Assembly: GCA_012271065.1 (NCBI GenBank)
Contig: JAAXHE010000351.1
Coordinates: 19,164-54,642 of the forward strand
DNA length: 35,479 nt
DNA from: Candidatus Latescibacterota bacterium
GTDB lineage: Bacteria > Latescibacterota > UBA2968 > GCA-2709665
Reading direction: 5' to 3'
The notes below the pieces were generated by a model. The model was not told the origin of the DNA. It saw only the letters and a list, made by a program, of their open reading frames with translations, and ran no database searches. Shown in pieces: positions 17,789 through 26,750 of this stretch. Positions within the stretch are counted from its first letter, which is position 1; every line of letters starts with the position of its first letter. The translations under genes and the position numbers were made by a program.

Positions 17789-20290
17789 CTAGTGTGGAAC
17801 TCCGTGCCGGTGCAACCGGCGGTGGATGGCCTCTCTCGCCTCCAGAAACGGCCGTTCCAGGTACGCCATATGGTCCTCTTCCCCGTGGTGGTGGGTGACC
17901 TCTCCCGGCCTGTGCTGCCGGCTGTTGTGTTCCATGTACGAAATACAGCCGTCCACCAGCGTCAACATGTATGACGCGGTTTCGGAGTCGAACATCCACC
18001 ACTCGCCGCCGCAGGCGATGTAGACCGGGGAGGTATGCGCCATGATCCCGCGCCCCCAGCCGTCCAGGTGCGGGACCGCCTGGAAATAACCCGGCCCCCC
18101 GCAGCGCGCCGCCAGCCACGCGTGCGCGCCCACCTCGATATCCGCCTTCAGACGCAGCTTTCGCGCGCCCCCGGATTCCTCGGTTGAAGCGACGACCCGC
18201 CCGTTCTGTACGATCTGCAGCGTATGGATGGGCAGCACGCTTTCGGCCTCCGCGACGGCTTCGACCGTACCCCCGTTACCCGGTAGTCTGACGGTGTCGC
18301 CGATTTCGCGGCCGTCCACCGTGAACCGGATGATCGGACCCCCGCTGTGAAAGGTGCGGCCGGCGGCCATGTTTCTGCACCAGGCCTCGTACGTGAACGG
18401 CTCATCCTCGGGAATCCTCACATACGTCCGATAAATGCCCACCGGCACGTCGCTGCTCATCTTGTCGGTACCGCCTACAAGCGGCAGCCTGTACCCGCAG
18501 CCGAGATACCGATAGTACTCATGGTGATTGTACATCGTATGTCTGAGCATCTCAACCGCGTCGGCCCGCCCCGTTGCGATGAGTGCGGCGGGCTCGCCGT
18601 TGGGATTGGGCAGGTGCGGAATCACCACGGTCCCGCCCTGTGCGTGACATCGGTCCGCCCAATCCGACATCGTCACCTCGAGCGTTCCGCCCATCTCCGC
18701 TTCTCCCGGGCCGTCGGAACACCAGGGCATCACGGTCTCTTTCAGACCGAGCAGAATCAGATGCCCCAGAAAGTGCTGCCGGTTTTCGGATCCGACGTAG
18801 ACGATGCTGCTCCCGTCCGGCGACACGCTCGCCCTGCCGGTAAACTCCTCGGTATTGGTGAAGAGGTTGCCCCACTGCGAGGGCAGCAGGTTGACAACAT
18901 TGAGATCCTCTCCCTGGGCCTCGGTATGGCTTCCCTGCGTGGAGAGAAAATGGACATGCGAGTCCCCACTGAACCACCGCTCGTCATTCATGCGGCACCA
19001 GCGTTTCAGCCGCAGTTCCAGTTCCCGTTGCCCGGGCCTGATCTCCACCCCGGCGCGGAGCGGTTCGTACTCGAATCCCCGCGCAACGTCTACGATGACC
19101 TTGCCTCTGGGTAACCATCCCTGACACGTGCCATTCGTGTACGCGTACGTAATCTGACCCAGCCGGACGTCGCCGCCGACGTCGATATGCCACGTGTCCA
19201 GGTTGGAGTTCACATGCGGATGGTGTCCGTGCGGCGCGTAGGGTATCCCCTCGGGCGACCTGAAGTGTACCCTGCACGGTACGGGCTGTCCCGTCTCGTC
19301 GTCCACCACGCGCGTGTGGACCCAGTTACGGCCGCGGCTGACGACTTCGATCTTCATCGCCGGGGTCTCGATTCTGCCCCGTTTCTCCAGCTCTCCCCAT
19401 TGCACGGCGCCGAGGGTTTCGGAGCCGTGCGTCACCGTAACCGTTGCCGAAGGTATCGCGGCCACCTCGACATAGGCCGGGCTGCTGGACGGATTCTGCG
19501 GTTCTCCCCAGCCCTTCCTGCTGTCCTTCAGAAAATCATCCGACGACCGCGCCGGCAGCGGAAAGGGGTACGTGGCAATGCCTCGATCCACCTTCACGTC
19601 CAGGTCGAACGGTTTTTCAGCGTCCTCCCGCACCGGCAGCGTAATCAACACTTCACGCGGCGCCTCCCGCGAGAACGGATGCTCGTCGGCGTGGCCCAGC
19701 GTAATACCACCGATGACGAACCGGGGACCCGCGGGGATGACCTCGATCCGCTCAACCGCGCGGTCCGGGTGAGGGTTCTCCCAGACCCAGAGCGTAAAGT
19801 CCCGCGATCGTCCCTGGAACGCCTCGGTCTGCCGGCGTCCGGCGTCACCCCACCGTCCTTCGTGACGCGGAAGCATTCCGTCGGTCCGGTCCTGGACCGC
19901 CAAGAACGGAAGCCCTGCCGTCGCCGGAACGGTGCCGATCTCGAAACGGTCCCTGACAGCCGCCGAAACCACGGCGCCTCCATCCAGATGGAAGCGATAT
20001 TCCGCCACACGCTCGCCGACCGGCCCGTTGACCGGAATCCCCGAGTCGAGCAGCCGGTGCGCCACGATCACCCGCAGCGCCTTCTTTTCAACCGGGATGA
20101 AAGCAGGCTGACCCTCAATTCCCTCGCCGAAACCCAGCAGACAGGGCGCTGCTGTCGCGTCGGCGCGACCAATCAGAAACGGCAGCCCCTGGCAGTACCG
20201 GGCACCCGCAGAGACACTCGATCCCTCGCCCAGGTACTCCGGTCCCACGTTGCACATATCGGACAGATTCAGCGGTTCGTACGCATCCAT
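17789..20290 (-). CDS. CehA/McbA-like metallohydrolase, large two-part protein (copy 2)
   Basis: An 833-residue paralogue of the protein at 12691-15183, alike from end to end (40-50% identical by eye in the C-terminal half). The N-terminal half is a beta-rich region with segments such as WVHTRVVDDETGQPVPCRVHF that match copy 1. The PHP-like domain has GDSHVHFLSTQGSHTEAQGE near 444, ENRQHFLGHLILLGLKE, VIPHLPNPNG and VGGTDKMSSD near 607. The metal-binding positions match copy 1. It is the last gene of the six-gene minus-strand run, 34 bases after the D-2-hydroxyacid dehydrogenase. CehA itself hydrolyses a carbamate ester; the substrate here is unknown. No clear export signal. Confidence 0.82.
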   Translation of the reverse strand: MDAYEPLNLSDMCNVGPEYLGEGSSVSAGARYCQGLPFLIGRADATAAPCLLGFGEGIEGQPAFIPVEKKALRVIVAHRLLDSGIPVNGPVGERVAEYRFHLDGGAVVSAAVRDRFEIGTVPATAGLPFLAVQDRTDGMLPRHEGRWGDAGRRQTEAFQGRSRDFTLWVWENPHPDRAVERIEVIPAGPRFVIGGITLGHADEHPFSREAPREVLITLPVREDAEKPFDLDVKVDRGIATYPFPLPARSSDDFLKDSRKGWGEPQNPSSSPAYVEVAAIPSATVTVTHGSETLGAVQWGELEKRGRIETPAMKIEVVSRGRNWVHTRVVDDETGQPVPCRVHFRSPEGIPYAPHGHHPHVNSNLDTWHIDVGGDVRLGQITYAYTNGTCQGWLPRGKVIVDVARGFEYEPLRAGVEIRPGQRELELRLKRWCRMNDERWFSGDSHVHFLSTQGSHTEAQGEDLNVVNLLPSQWGNLFTNTEEFTGRASVSPDGSSIVYVGSENRQHFLGHLILLGLKETVMPWCSDGPGEAEMGGTLEVTMSDWADRCHAQGGTVVIPHLPNPNGEPAALIATGRADAVEMLRHTMYNHHEYYRYLGCGYRLPLVGGTDKMSSDVPVGIYRTYVRIPEDEPFTYEAWCRNMAAGRTFHSGGPIIRFTVDGREIGDTVRLPGNGGTVEAVAEAESVLPIHTLQIVQNGRVVASTEESGGARKLRLKADIEVGAHAWLAARCGGPGYFQAVPHLDGWGRGIMAHTSPVYIACGGEWWMFDSETASYMLTLVDGCISYMEHNSRQHRPGEVTHHHGEEDHMAYLERPFLEAREAIHRRLHRHGVPH

Positions 20291-20324
20291 GCCGGATTCC
20301 CCTATGCCGATACGTTCCAGGATA

Positions 20325-21290
20325 CTACGTCACCCGGTTGCGCGGGCGACCCTCCAGAAATGCAATGACATTCTCCACGGCGCCGCCGTTCAGCAGATCG
20401 ACCCCTTCCGGGGTCATATCGGCGCAGTGGGGCGTCAACACCACCTGTTCGCAGGACAGCAGCGGATGGGACGGCGGAACGGGCTCCTCGTCGTACACGT
20501 CGATGGCCGCTCCGCCCAGACGCCCGGACCGGAGCGCCGTCACGAGCGCGTCCGTGTCGATCACCGGTCCCCTCGCGCCGTTCACCACGATGGCGCCGTC
20601 TTTCATCAGTCCGAACTCCCGGGCGCCGATCATTCCGCGACTGTCTTCGGTAAGCGCCACGTGCATGCTGACGACGTCGGCCTCGGAGAGCAGTTCGTCC
20701 AGGGTTACGAAACACACGTCCAGCCTCTCAGCCCGTTCCTGCGACGGATGGTAGGTCCACGCAATGACATCCATCCCGATCGCGCGCCCCAGCCTGGCCA
20801 TCTCGGCCCCGCTATTTCCGGCACCGACGATGCCCAGTACTTTGCCCTGGAGGAAGATACCATTCATCCGGGGCCACTCGCCGGCCTGCATACGCTTCGT
20901 GAAAAATGCCGCGCGTTTCGCCGCGGCAAACATCAATCCGAACATATGCTCGGCCACCACCGGCGCCGTTCGTCCCGGCTGATTGCAGATGACAATCCCG
21001 TGCTCGCGTGCGGCTTCCAGGTCGAACATATCGGTGCCTATCGAACAACTCGTAATCATACGCAGATCGGGCAACTGTTCGAATTCTTCCCGTCCCCAGG
21101 AAACGACCCCTCGCGTGTTGATAATGACAGCCGCACCCCGCGCGCGCTCGACTTTCTCTGCGGTCGAGTCCGGCCTCGAGTCGTGGAGAACCACCCGCCC
21201 GTATGGCGCGAGGCGATCCAGATGTGGAGACCCTGCGATCATCACGGGATCGTCTCCCGGGACCACCATCTTTTCATTTCTCTCTTCCAT
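20325..21290 (-). CDS. D-2-hydroxyacid dehydrogenase family protein
   Basis: A 321-residue NAD-dependent dehydrogenase of the D-isomer 2-hydroxyacid family (phosphoglycerate, glyoxylate and lactate dehydrogenase relatives). The Rossmann motif GAGNSG is at 156-161. The catalytic trio is visible: Arg240 in NGARGPVID, Glu269 in DEEPVPP and His288 in TPHCADMTPEG. I chose the start at 21290 because GGAGGT lies 6 bases upstream; an ATG at 21314 overlaps that site. It would interconvert a 2-oxo acid and a D-2-hydroxy acid in the cytoplasm, with a specific substrate not predictable. It sits between the class V aminotransferase-fold gene and the second CehA/McbA-like gene, and is probably co-transcribed with both. 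Confidence 0.9.
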   Translation of the reverse strand: MEERNEKMVVPGDDPVMIAGSPHLDRLAPYGRVVLHDSRPDSTAEKVERARGAAVIINTRGVVSWGREEFEQLPDLRMITSCSIGTDMFDLEAAREHGIVICNQPGRTAPVVAEHMFGLMFAAAKRAAFFTKRMQAGEWPRMNGIFLQGKVLGIVGAGNSGAEMARLGRAIGMDVIAWTYHPSQERAERLDVCFVTLDELLSEADVVSMHVALTEDSRGMIGAREFGLMKDGAIVVNGARGPVIDTDALVTALRSGRLGGAAIDVYDEEPVPPSHPLLSCEQVVLTPHCADMTPEGVDLLNGGAVENVIAFLEGRPRNRVT

Positions 21291-21365
21291 ATCAAAACCT
21301 CCGGTGTTTTCCATTCGGGCGACACGGATGCCGCAAGGCGCACAGAGACGCGGGCTGAACGTCTG

Positions 21366-22562
21366 TTACGCTTGACTGCCCGCCGACGGTCGCCCCGGAC
21401 CTTCGGAGGCCAACGTGGCCAGTGCGTGGAGCAGCAGGTCGATCTCCTCTTCAAGAAGAAAAAAGGGCACGCTCGCACGCAGACCCTGCCGCGTGGTGTT
21501 GAACGCCTTGACGACAATGCGCCAGCGTTTCCTCAGCGTATCCCTAACGTGGGAAGGCTGCCAGCCATCCAGATTAAATCCCACGACGGCGGCAGACTGT
21601 TCAGGAGACAGAGGCGTAATCAGCCTGACACCCGGAATCTCGTTCAATCCTCGCTTCAATCGCGTCGTCAACACCACGGTGCGTGCCCAGATCGCGTCAA
21701 GTCCGATGCACGTAAGGTATTCCACTGCAGCGGCCCACGCGTGAACCAGCGGCCACGACCAGGGTCCGAATTCAAATCTCTCCGTACTTTCCTTGAGTTC
21801 GAAACGATTTCTACGGAAGTCCACCCAATCCTGTGCACGACCTCCGGCGTAAGTCACACGGATCCGGTCCCGGCGGTCCTCTCTCGCGAACAACGCTCCG
21901 GCCGCATAGGGCGAATACATCCACTTGTAGGAGAGAATTCCCGCAAAATCGCAACCCAGTCGGTTCAGATTCATGGGGTAAAGCCCGGCGGAATGGGCCA
22001 TGTCGAGGAAACTGACGACGCCGCGCGCCCTTGCAGCCGCGCAGATCCGTTCGACGGGCAATCGGTGTCCCGAGTCGGAAATCACGTGGCTGAACCCGAT
22101 GAGACGCGTCCGGTCCGTGATGCGTCCGACAACCGCCTCGACCTGTTCGTCCAGGCCGTCCACCAGAGGAGCCTTGTCCACGACAACGCCGTACAGGTCC
22201 TGTAGATGAAGACACGGCACCAGCAGCGCCACCTCTTCCTCTTCCGAGATCAGGATACGGTCGCCGGCATTCCAGTCCAGGCCGCGAATCACGGTCTGGA
22301 ACGCTTCGCTCACCCCGCGCATCAAAGCCAGATCGCCAGACGAAACGCCGAAGAATGCCGCCAGGCGCTCCCTGCTCCGCTCCCGACGGGGATATTCCTC
22401 ATCGGGATAGGCAATGTGCATCGGGCCGCGTTCGAGCAACTCCCGCATCAACCCGATGTGCGCCTCGGCCACTGGCGCCGGGGTAATGCTTACGCCCCCG
22501 TTCTGGAACCAGACGAAATTGCCCAGCGCGGGAAAGTCGGACCGGATCTTCCCGATATTCAT
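21366..22562 (-). CDS. Class V aminotransferase-fold PLP-dependent enzyme
   Basis: A 398-residue PLP enzyme of the aminotransferase class V (IscS/NifS-like) superfamily. The opening MNIGKIRSDFPAL is typical. The PLP-contacting LDMAHSAG holds Asp187 and His190, and the Schiff-base lysine is Lys213 in LSYKWMYSPYAAG, where SYKW replaces the usual SxHK pattern. No catalytic cysteine loop of a desulfurase is evident, so an isopenicillin-N-epimerase-like, racemase or lyase role is more likely than cysteine desulfuration. The start at 22562 fits the family's N-terminus; an in-frame ATG at 22583 adds seven residues. The gene is co-directional with its neighbours at gaps of about 70 bases. Confidence 0.86.
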   Translation of the reverse strand: MNIGKIRSDFPALGNFVWFQNGGVSITPAPVAEAHIGLMRELLERGPMHIAYPDEEYPRRERSRERLAAFFGVSSGDLALMRGVSEAFQTVIRGLDWNAGDRILISEEEEVALLVPCLHLQDLYGVVVDKAPLVDGLDEQVEAVVGRITDRTRLIGFSHVISDSGHRLPVERICAAARARGVVSFLDMAHSAGLYPMNLNRLGCDFAGILSYKWMYSPYAAGALFAREDRRDRIRVTYAGGRAQDWVDFRRNRFELKESTERFEFGPWSWPLVHAWAAAVEYLTCIGLDAIWARTVVLTTRLKRGLNEIPGVRLITPLSPEQSAAVVGFNLDGWQPSHVRDTLRKRWRIVVKAFNTTRQGLRASVPFFLLEEEIDLLLHALATLASEGPGRPSAGSQA

Positions 22563-22631
22563 CTCTCGACGCCCCGATTCCATTCACGAATGTCAATTCC
22601 CGCGGCCGGCGGCCCGATGCGGGTCTGCGCC

Positions 22632-23537
22632 CTACCGCCAGTGGGCGGGCAGAATAACGTCCTTCAGTCCAAGGTGACGTGCTATCCAGCGCTCCTGGAA
22701 GACGCCATCCTTATAGCGCGAGTGTTCCGAGGCGCGGACCTCCGCGGAGCCTGGCATGGCTTCGACCATCGCCGCGAGCACGTGCCGGCTGCCCCACAAC
22801 AGGGTCGGGGCCGTGATCCGGGGCACAAAAAACAGGGGGTCGAAATAGGAAACCGTCCGCGCGACCAGGTCGCGGCGGTCAGGAAACTGCCTCAGATACT
22901 CGTTCACTTCCTCCAGCGGATAGCTTTCGGTGCCCGATGCGCGATCCATGGTGCCATAGAAGAAGGACGGAGACGCGACCAGGTGCGTCAGACCACCGCG
23001 CAGCGCGGCGGTCAGGAGCGGCATCTCGTTCTGCCCGATCCCCACGATCCGGCTCCGGTCCGCCTCCGGTCGGGTGAGGACGTAGTCCATGGCCCGGCAA
23101 CAGTCTGCCACGATACCCCGCAGGACGTAAGCCTCAGGGTCTTCGATACCGTCCACGAACAGACCGGGGAACGAAGCCGCATAGGGTTTGTCGGCGTTGC
23201 GCTGTCCCCTGGCCGCCATCGAAAATACCAGGAACCGACCCTGCTTCTCGATGGCGTCACCCTGAGGCAGCGGCTCCACCACGCTCTGAAGGCGCGTGAA
23301 ATACACCAGTGTTGGAAATGGGCCGTCCCCGTGGGGGATACTCAGATAGCCGAACAGCCGGTACGGCCCGATGCTCGTGAAACGCACCCCGTAGGTCGTT
23401 GAGAACCCGGTACACCGAATGGGCATGATTTCCGCTTCGGGCGCAATCGGGGTGGCGTCCAGCGCCTCCATCGTTCGATGCCAGTAGGCATCGAAATCAT
23501 CGGGCCTGGCCGCAGTCGGCTGAAATTGCTCCTGCAT
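22632..23537 (-). CDS. CE7-like alpha/beta-hydrolase homologue lacking the nucleophilic serine
   Basis: A 301-residue relative of the acetyl xylan esterase/cephalosporin-C deacetylase (CE7) family. It keeps the family's ARGQR element at 109-113 and the YPLEEVNEYLRQFPDR helix seen in its neighbour. At the nucleophile elbow, where CE7 enzymes read GxSQGG, it has GIGQNEMP (167-173), so the serine is absent and the elbow appears about four residues shorter. The triad aspartate region (LQDNICPP in the neighbour) reads LWGSRHVLAA. A histidine remains at EHSRY (His272). It is therefore probably not a classical serine esterase. It lies 57 bases after the intact homologue, an apparent tandem duplicate, and AAGGAG precedes the ATG. 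A regulatory or binding role is possible but unproven. Confidence 0.78.
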   Translation of the reverse strand: MQEQFQPTAARPDDFDAYWHRTMEALDATPIAPEAEIMPIRCTGFSTTYGVRFTSIGPYRLFGYLSIPHGDGPFPTLVYFTRLQSVVEPLPQGDAIEKQGRFLVFSMAARGQRNADKPYAASFPGLFVDGIEDPEAYVLRGIVADCCRAMDYVLTRPEADRSRIVGIGQNEMPLLTAALRGGLTHLVASPSFFYGTMDRASGTESYPLEEVNEYLRQFPDRRDLVARTVSYFDPLFFVPRITAPTLLWGSRHVLAAMVEAMPGSAEVRASEHSRYKDGVFQERWIARHLGLKDVILPAHWR

Positions 23538-23594
23538 CGACGCGTTCTCCTTGCTCCAGAAGTGCAGATAGAGACCTGCCCCCCGGATCCACCG

Positions 23595-24524
23595 TCATGC
23601 GTGATTCTTCAAATGTTTCTCGAAGAATGCGTGGATCACGGCGCCGTGCTCCACGACGCCCGCATCGTGTCCGTGGCCGTCGTATGCGTAGATTCGCTTG
23701 TCATTCGAGGCAATCGCCCGGTATGCCGCGTATCCGGTTTCGGGCGGGCAGATATTGTCCTGCAGGCCCACGTTGACGATAATCGGACACGAAATCCGCG
23801 GGCCGAAGTGAATTCCGTCGAAATATGCCAGCGTCTCTCTCACAACGGACTCCCTCTCGGGATACAGCCTCAGATAGTCACGTATTTCCTGGTAGGGATA
23901 GGTATGCGTGAGTTGGATCGCATCCATGAACCCGCACAGATAGGGTGCTCCCGCGGCTCCGGCCCTCGGGTCTCTGAGCGCGGCAACCACAAACGTCAGG
24001 CCGCCGCCCTGGCTGCTCCCGGTCACGCCGATCCGCTCTGAATCGACCTCCGTCCTGCTGGCCAGAAAGTCGAACCCGCGCACGGCATCGATATAAAACC
24101 CGCGATACGAATAGGTGTGCCGATCTACGATATTGTGCGTCAACAGCCCCGGATATCCGGGGTTGAACTGTCCGTTGCTTCGGAGTTTTCCCCGCGGAGC
24201 GACGCTGAAAACCGCGTAACCCCTCAGGGCCTCCTGTTTTGGCAATCGCGGCTCCCCGATATACCCTGGAACATGCAGGATCGCAGGCAGCGTCCTCTCG
24301 CGTTTCGCGGGCAGGCAGTACCAGCCCGCGATCCGGACACCGTCGATACTGTCATAGTGGACGTCATACACGTCCACTTCGGGCGTTGACCGAAGCGCGC
24401 TGTGTACCACCGAGCAGTTCAGAGGAACACGGTCCGCCGTATCGAGTACGTCGTCCCAGAACGCATCGAAGTCCCCGGGACGCACCATCGATGTTCCGTA
24501 ATCCTGAATTGCAATCCCGTTCAT
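23595..24524 (-). CDS. CE7-type acetyl xylan esterase / cephalosporin-C deacetylase family protein
   Basis: A 309-residue alpha/beta-hydrolase with the CE7 signature set: APRGK at 109-113 (the RGQ position), nucleophile Ser171 in GSSQGGG, acid Asp256 in LQDNICPP, and a C-terminal histidine in DGHGHDAG (His284 or His286). Such enzymes remove acetyl groups from sugars, short xylo-oligosaccharides or antibiotics. No signal peptide, so it is probably cytoplasmic and acts on imported small substrates. GGAGG lies 4 bases before the ATG. It follows the transglutaminase-like gene by 25 bases and precedes its serine-less homologue, so all three likely share a transcript. Confidence 0.88.
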   Translation of the reverse strand: MNGIAIQDYGTSMVRPGDFDAFWDDVLDTADRVPLNCSVVHSALRSTPEVDVYDVHYDSIDGVRIAGWYCLPAKRERTLPAILHVPGYIGEPRLPKQEALRGYAVFSVAPRGKLRSNGQFNPGYPGLLTHNIVDRHTYSYRGFYIDAVRGFDFLASRTEVDSERIGVTGSSQGGGLTFVVAALRDPRAGAAGAPYLCGFMDAIQLTHTYPYQEIRDYLRLYPERESVVRETLAYFDGIHFGPRISCPIIVNVGLQDNICPPETGYAAYRAIASNDKRIYAYDGHGHDAGVVEHGAVIHAFFEKHLKNHA

Positions 24525-24549
24525 TCAGCCTCCGTCCGTCCGCGAGCCC

Positions 24550-26484
24550 TCAACCCGAAGTGTCGCCGGCACGTACAACGACGGTACTCTCCGCACCGCG
24601 GCGCCCGAACGCATTCACAGGCCTCGCGGACAGCGTGTTCACCCCCGGATTCAGGCGCCAGTCGAAAGCGGCCCCCCCTTGTTCCTGCCAGGCTCCGTTA
24701 TCGATGCTTATCTCGAACCCCCTGAGATTTGCGGTTTCCGTATCCAGCAAGACGCGAAGCAAATCCGGTTCGTCTACCTGTTGAAGATGTATCTCGGTCC
24801 GATTCGGAGTCCAGTAGAGGTCGCCGGGTCGCTCCGTATGTTCGGAAAACCATGGCAACGGCGTTGTATCCGGGTCCTGCCAGAACAGATATCTGTTAAA
24901 ATGGTACGAGACCTTCCCATGTTCGGGCTCCCCCGGCCCCATCGTCTCCAGTTCGTCGTTCCGAAGTGAGATCATGAATCGTTCGAACAATGCCAACCGC
25001 TTTGCCACCTGAAACTGCCCGGCTACGGCCGGCGGCGGTTCCGGGACGATCTTTACGTCCGCGAAATCTTCCTCCACCCAGGCGCGGTGCGCTTCCAGCG
25101 CTGAGAGCGGCATCCCCCGGCGTTCGAAATGATACGTGAATTTCGTCTCGTCGTTGGAATCTCCACCGACGTCCATGGCCACCCACTTGCCGTGCTGGTT
25201 CGACCAGACTTCGTTGATGCAATGTGAACGCATGATTTGAGTTCGAGCCGTAAATCCCAGCGCTGCAGCGCAATGTGACATCACGGTCGCATAGTGCGTG
25301 CACATTCCGAGGCTCAGTTTGCGACTCGCGAGACTCAATATAACCATGGCGTCCCACGGAGGGCAGAATTCGATGGCACCCATGTTCCATCCATCTTCCC
25401 ACTGCTCCCTCACCCACTGTCGCAAATGCAGGAAGGCCTCGAACTCGGTTCTTGCGGGTCGGATGACCTCGTCAAGATGCCAGCGTTCCCGCAGGATCCG
25501 TCCCCGCTCTGAATCGGCCGGCAGATGAGAAAACCGGTAGGAACTGCGGACCAGCGCAGGGTTTTCCGAACCCACGATACAGGCCGCCGGCATTTCAACC
25601 CCTGCCGTGACCGCCAGCGATACAGCATCCACCTCCGGCGTCTTCGACGGCTGATCGGTCCGCAGGACGAGACGCCACTGCAGGAACCTGACGACGACGC
25701 CCGGCACGATCGAATCGGATGCCGGCGCCCACGCCGTCCACGATTTCGGGCAGTATGCCGGACATGGCCCGCCGCGCCACTCCAATGCCGCGTTACAACC
25801 CTCCGGCGTCCTGACGTCGGCCGACAGACGGATGGCGTCAACGGGTCCAGCGGCGGCAATCCCTCCCCTGGTTACAAGGCCGAGCAAGTCCACGGCATTG
25901 GAACAGATCTGGCCCCGCTCCGCATATTGGTCCAGCCAGAGCCGAACCATATATTCTCCACAAGCCCGGTCGTTGACGCCGATTGATTCGGTACGCCACG
26001 TCTGACCGCCGTCTTCACTTACGGCGCTTCGCCGCGGCTGGACGCTCTCCTCCACCAGTAGTGTCCAGACCGCGTCGTCTACGGCCTTGAAAGTCACCTC
26101 GTTTCGACCGGTACGGAGCCAGTCGGCGGGTATTTCCTGGGGCCGCCACCGGTCCCGCCAATAGTCCCGGTCGCCGGTCCAGCAGACCCTCAGTGCGTGG
26201 CCGTTGACCACGATCTCCATCTCGCCGTCATCTCTGTCACAAAGGAGATACGGGCACAGCAGCGCGCGGGACGCTCCGGTCGTCGGGATGTGGAATATCT
26301 TCCGTGCCTGCCGAAGCCCAAAGACTTCCTCCCGATCGTTCCTGCTGCAGTTGCCCATTTCGTCCGCGACCGTAACCCCCCGCCTGAGGCGGACGGTGTC
26401 TCCCGGCACGGAGATTCCCCTGCCTGTACACGCCACGAAATCACGTCGGAAGCGCCAGACTCTGGCGGCGTGCGCCAACGTCAT
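24550..26484 (-). CDS. Transglutaminase-like domain protein with beta-rich flanking domains
   Basis: A 644-residue protein. The N-terminal 310 residues are beta-rich, with lectin/carbohydrate-binding-like elements (DGEMEIVVNGHALRV and SVSEDGGQTW-type strands). A transglutaminase-like cysteine-protease core spans about 340-440. The triad candidates are Cys393 in LGMCTHYATVMSHC, a histidine near 420 in SHCINEVWS, and an aspartate near 436 in WVAMDVGGD. A C-terminal Ig-like segment (ISIDNGAWQE..LNPGVNTLSARPVNAFG) follows. Prokaryotic members usually act as peptidases or amidases rather than protein cross-linkers. No typical signal peptide is present. GGGAGG lies 5 bases upstream of the ATG. It is the first gene of the six-gene minus-strand run ending with the second CehA/McbA-like protein. 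Substrate unknown. Confidence 0.8.
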   Translation of the reverse strand: MTLAHAARVWRFRRDFVACTGRGISVPGDTVRLRRGVTVADEMGNCSRNDREEVFGLRQARKIFHIPTTGASRALLCPYLLCDRDDGEMEIVVNGHALRVCWTGDRDYWRDRWRPQEIPADWLRTGRNEVTFKAVDDAVWTLLVEESVQPRRSAVSEDGGQTWRTESIGVNDRACGEYMVRLWLDQYAERGQICSNAVDLLGLVTRGGIAAAGPVDAIRLSADVRTPEGCNAALEWRGGPCPAYCPKSWTAWAPASDSIVPGVVVRFLQWRLVLRTDQPSKTPEVDAVSLAVTAGVEMPAACIVGSENPALVRSSYRFSHLPADSERGRILRERWHLDEVIRPARTEFEAFLHLRQWVREQWEDGWNMGAIEFCPPWDAMVILSLASRKLSLGMCTHYATVMSHCAAALGFTARTQIMRSHCINEVWSNQHGKWVAMDVGGDSNDETKFTYHFERRGMPLSALEAHRAWVEEDFADVKIVPEPPPAVAGQFQVAKRLALFERFMISLRNDELETMGPGEPEHGKVSYHFNRYLFWQDPDTTPLPWFSEHTERPGDLYWTPNRTEIHLQQVDEPDLLRVLLDTETANLRGFEISIDNGAWQEQGGAAFDWRLNPGVNTLSARPVNAFGRRGAESTVVVRAGDTSG

Positions 26485-26509
26485 GCCCGCCTCCCGTCGC
26501 CATAGGTGA

Positions 26510-26541
26510 TTTGCGCCGTCATTGGCGTTTCACTATATTGG
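26510..26541 (+). promoter_or_regulatory. FCB-type promoter candidate for the flavoprotein gene
   Basis: TTTG at 26510-26513, a 20-base spacer, then TATATTGG at 26534-26541, which differs from TAnnTTTG at one position. The same TATATTGG element occurs in the orphan promoter near 11788. It would give a leader of about 200 bases before the preferred start at 26751. Confidence 0.42.
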
Positions 26542-26750
26542 AAACCCACTCGTCCGATCCGCGACAGCGGCGAATCCGAACGAATTCCGATACCCCTGTC
26601 GGCCCGCAGGTTGAATGCTTGACGCCGACGCACTAAAACGAACTGTGTAGCCTTCGTTTCAGAGCAACAACTGTAACGATGCCGAAGCGAGGCGGGAGAG
26701 CCGGCTTCAAACGAACCGAGTCTAATCAGGACCGTAGCAGGGATAAACTC

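Noticed and set aside
20250..22205. A 651-codon plus-strand frame opposite the dehydrogenase and PLP-enzyme genes
   Set aside because: Low-complexity, histidine/arginine-rich shadow; the minus-strand products have clear catalytic motifs.
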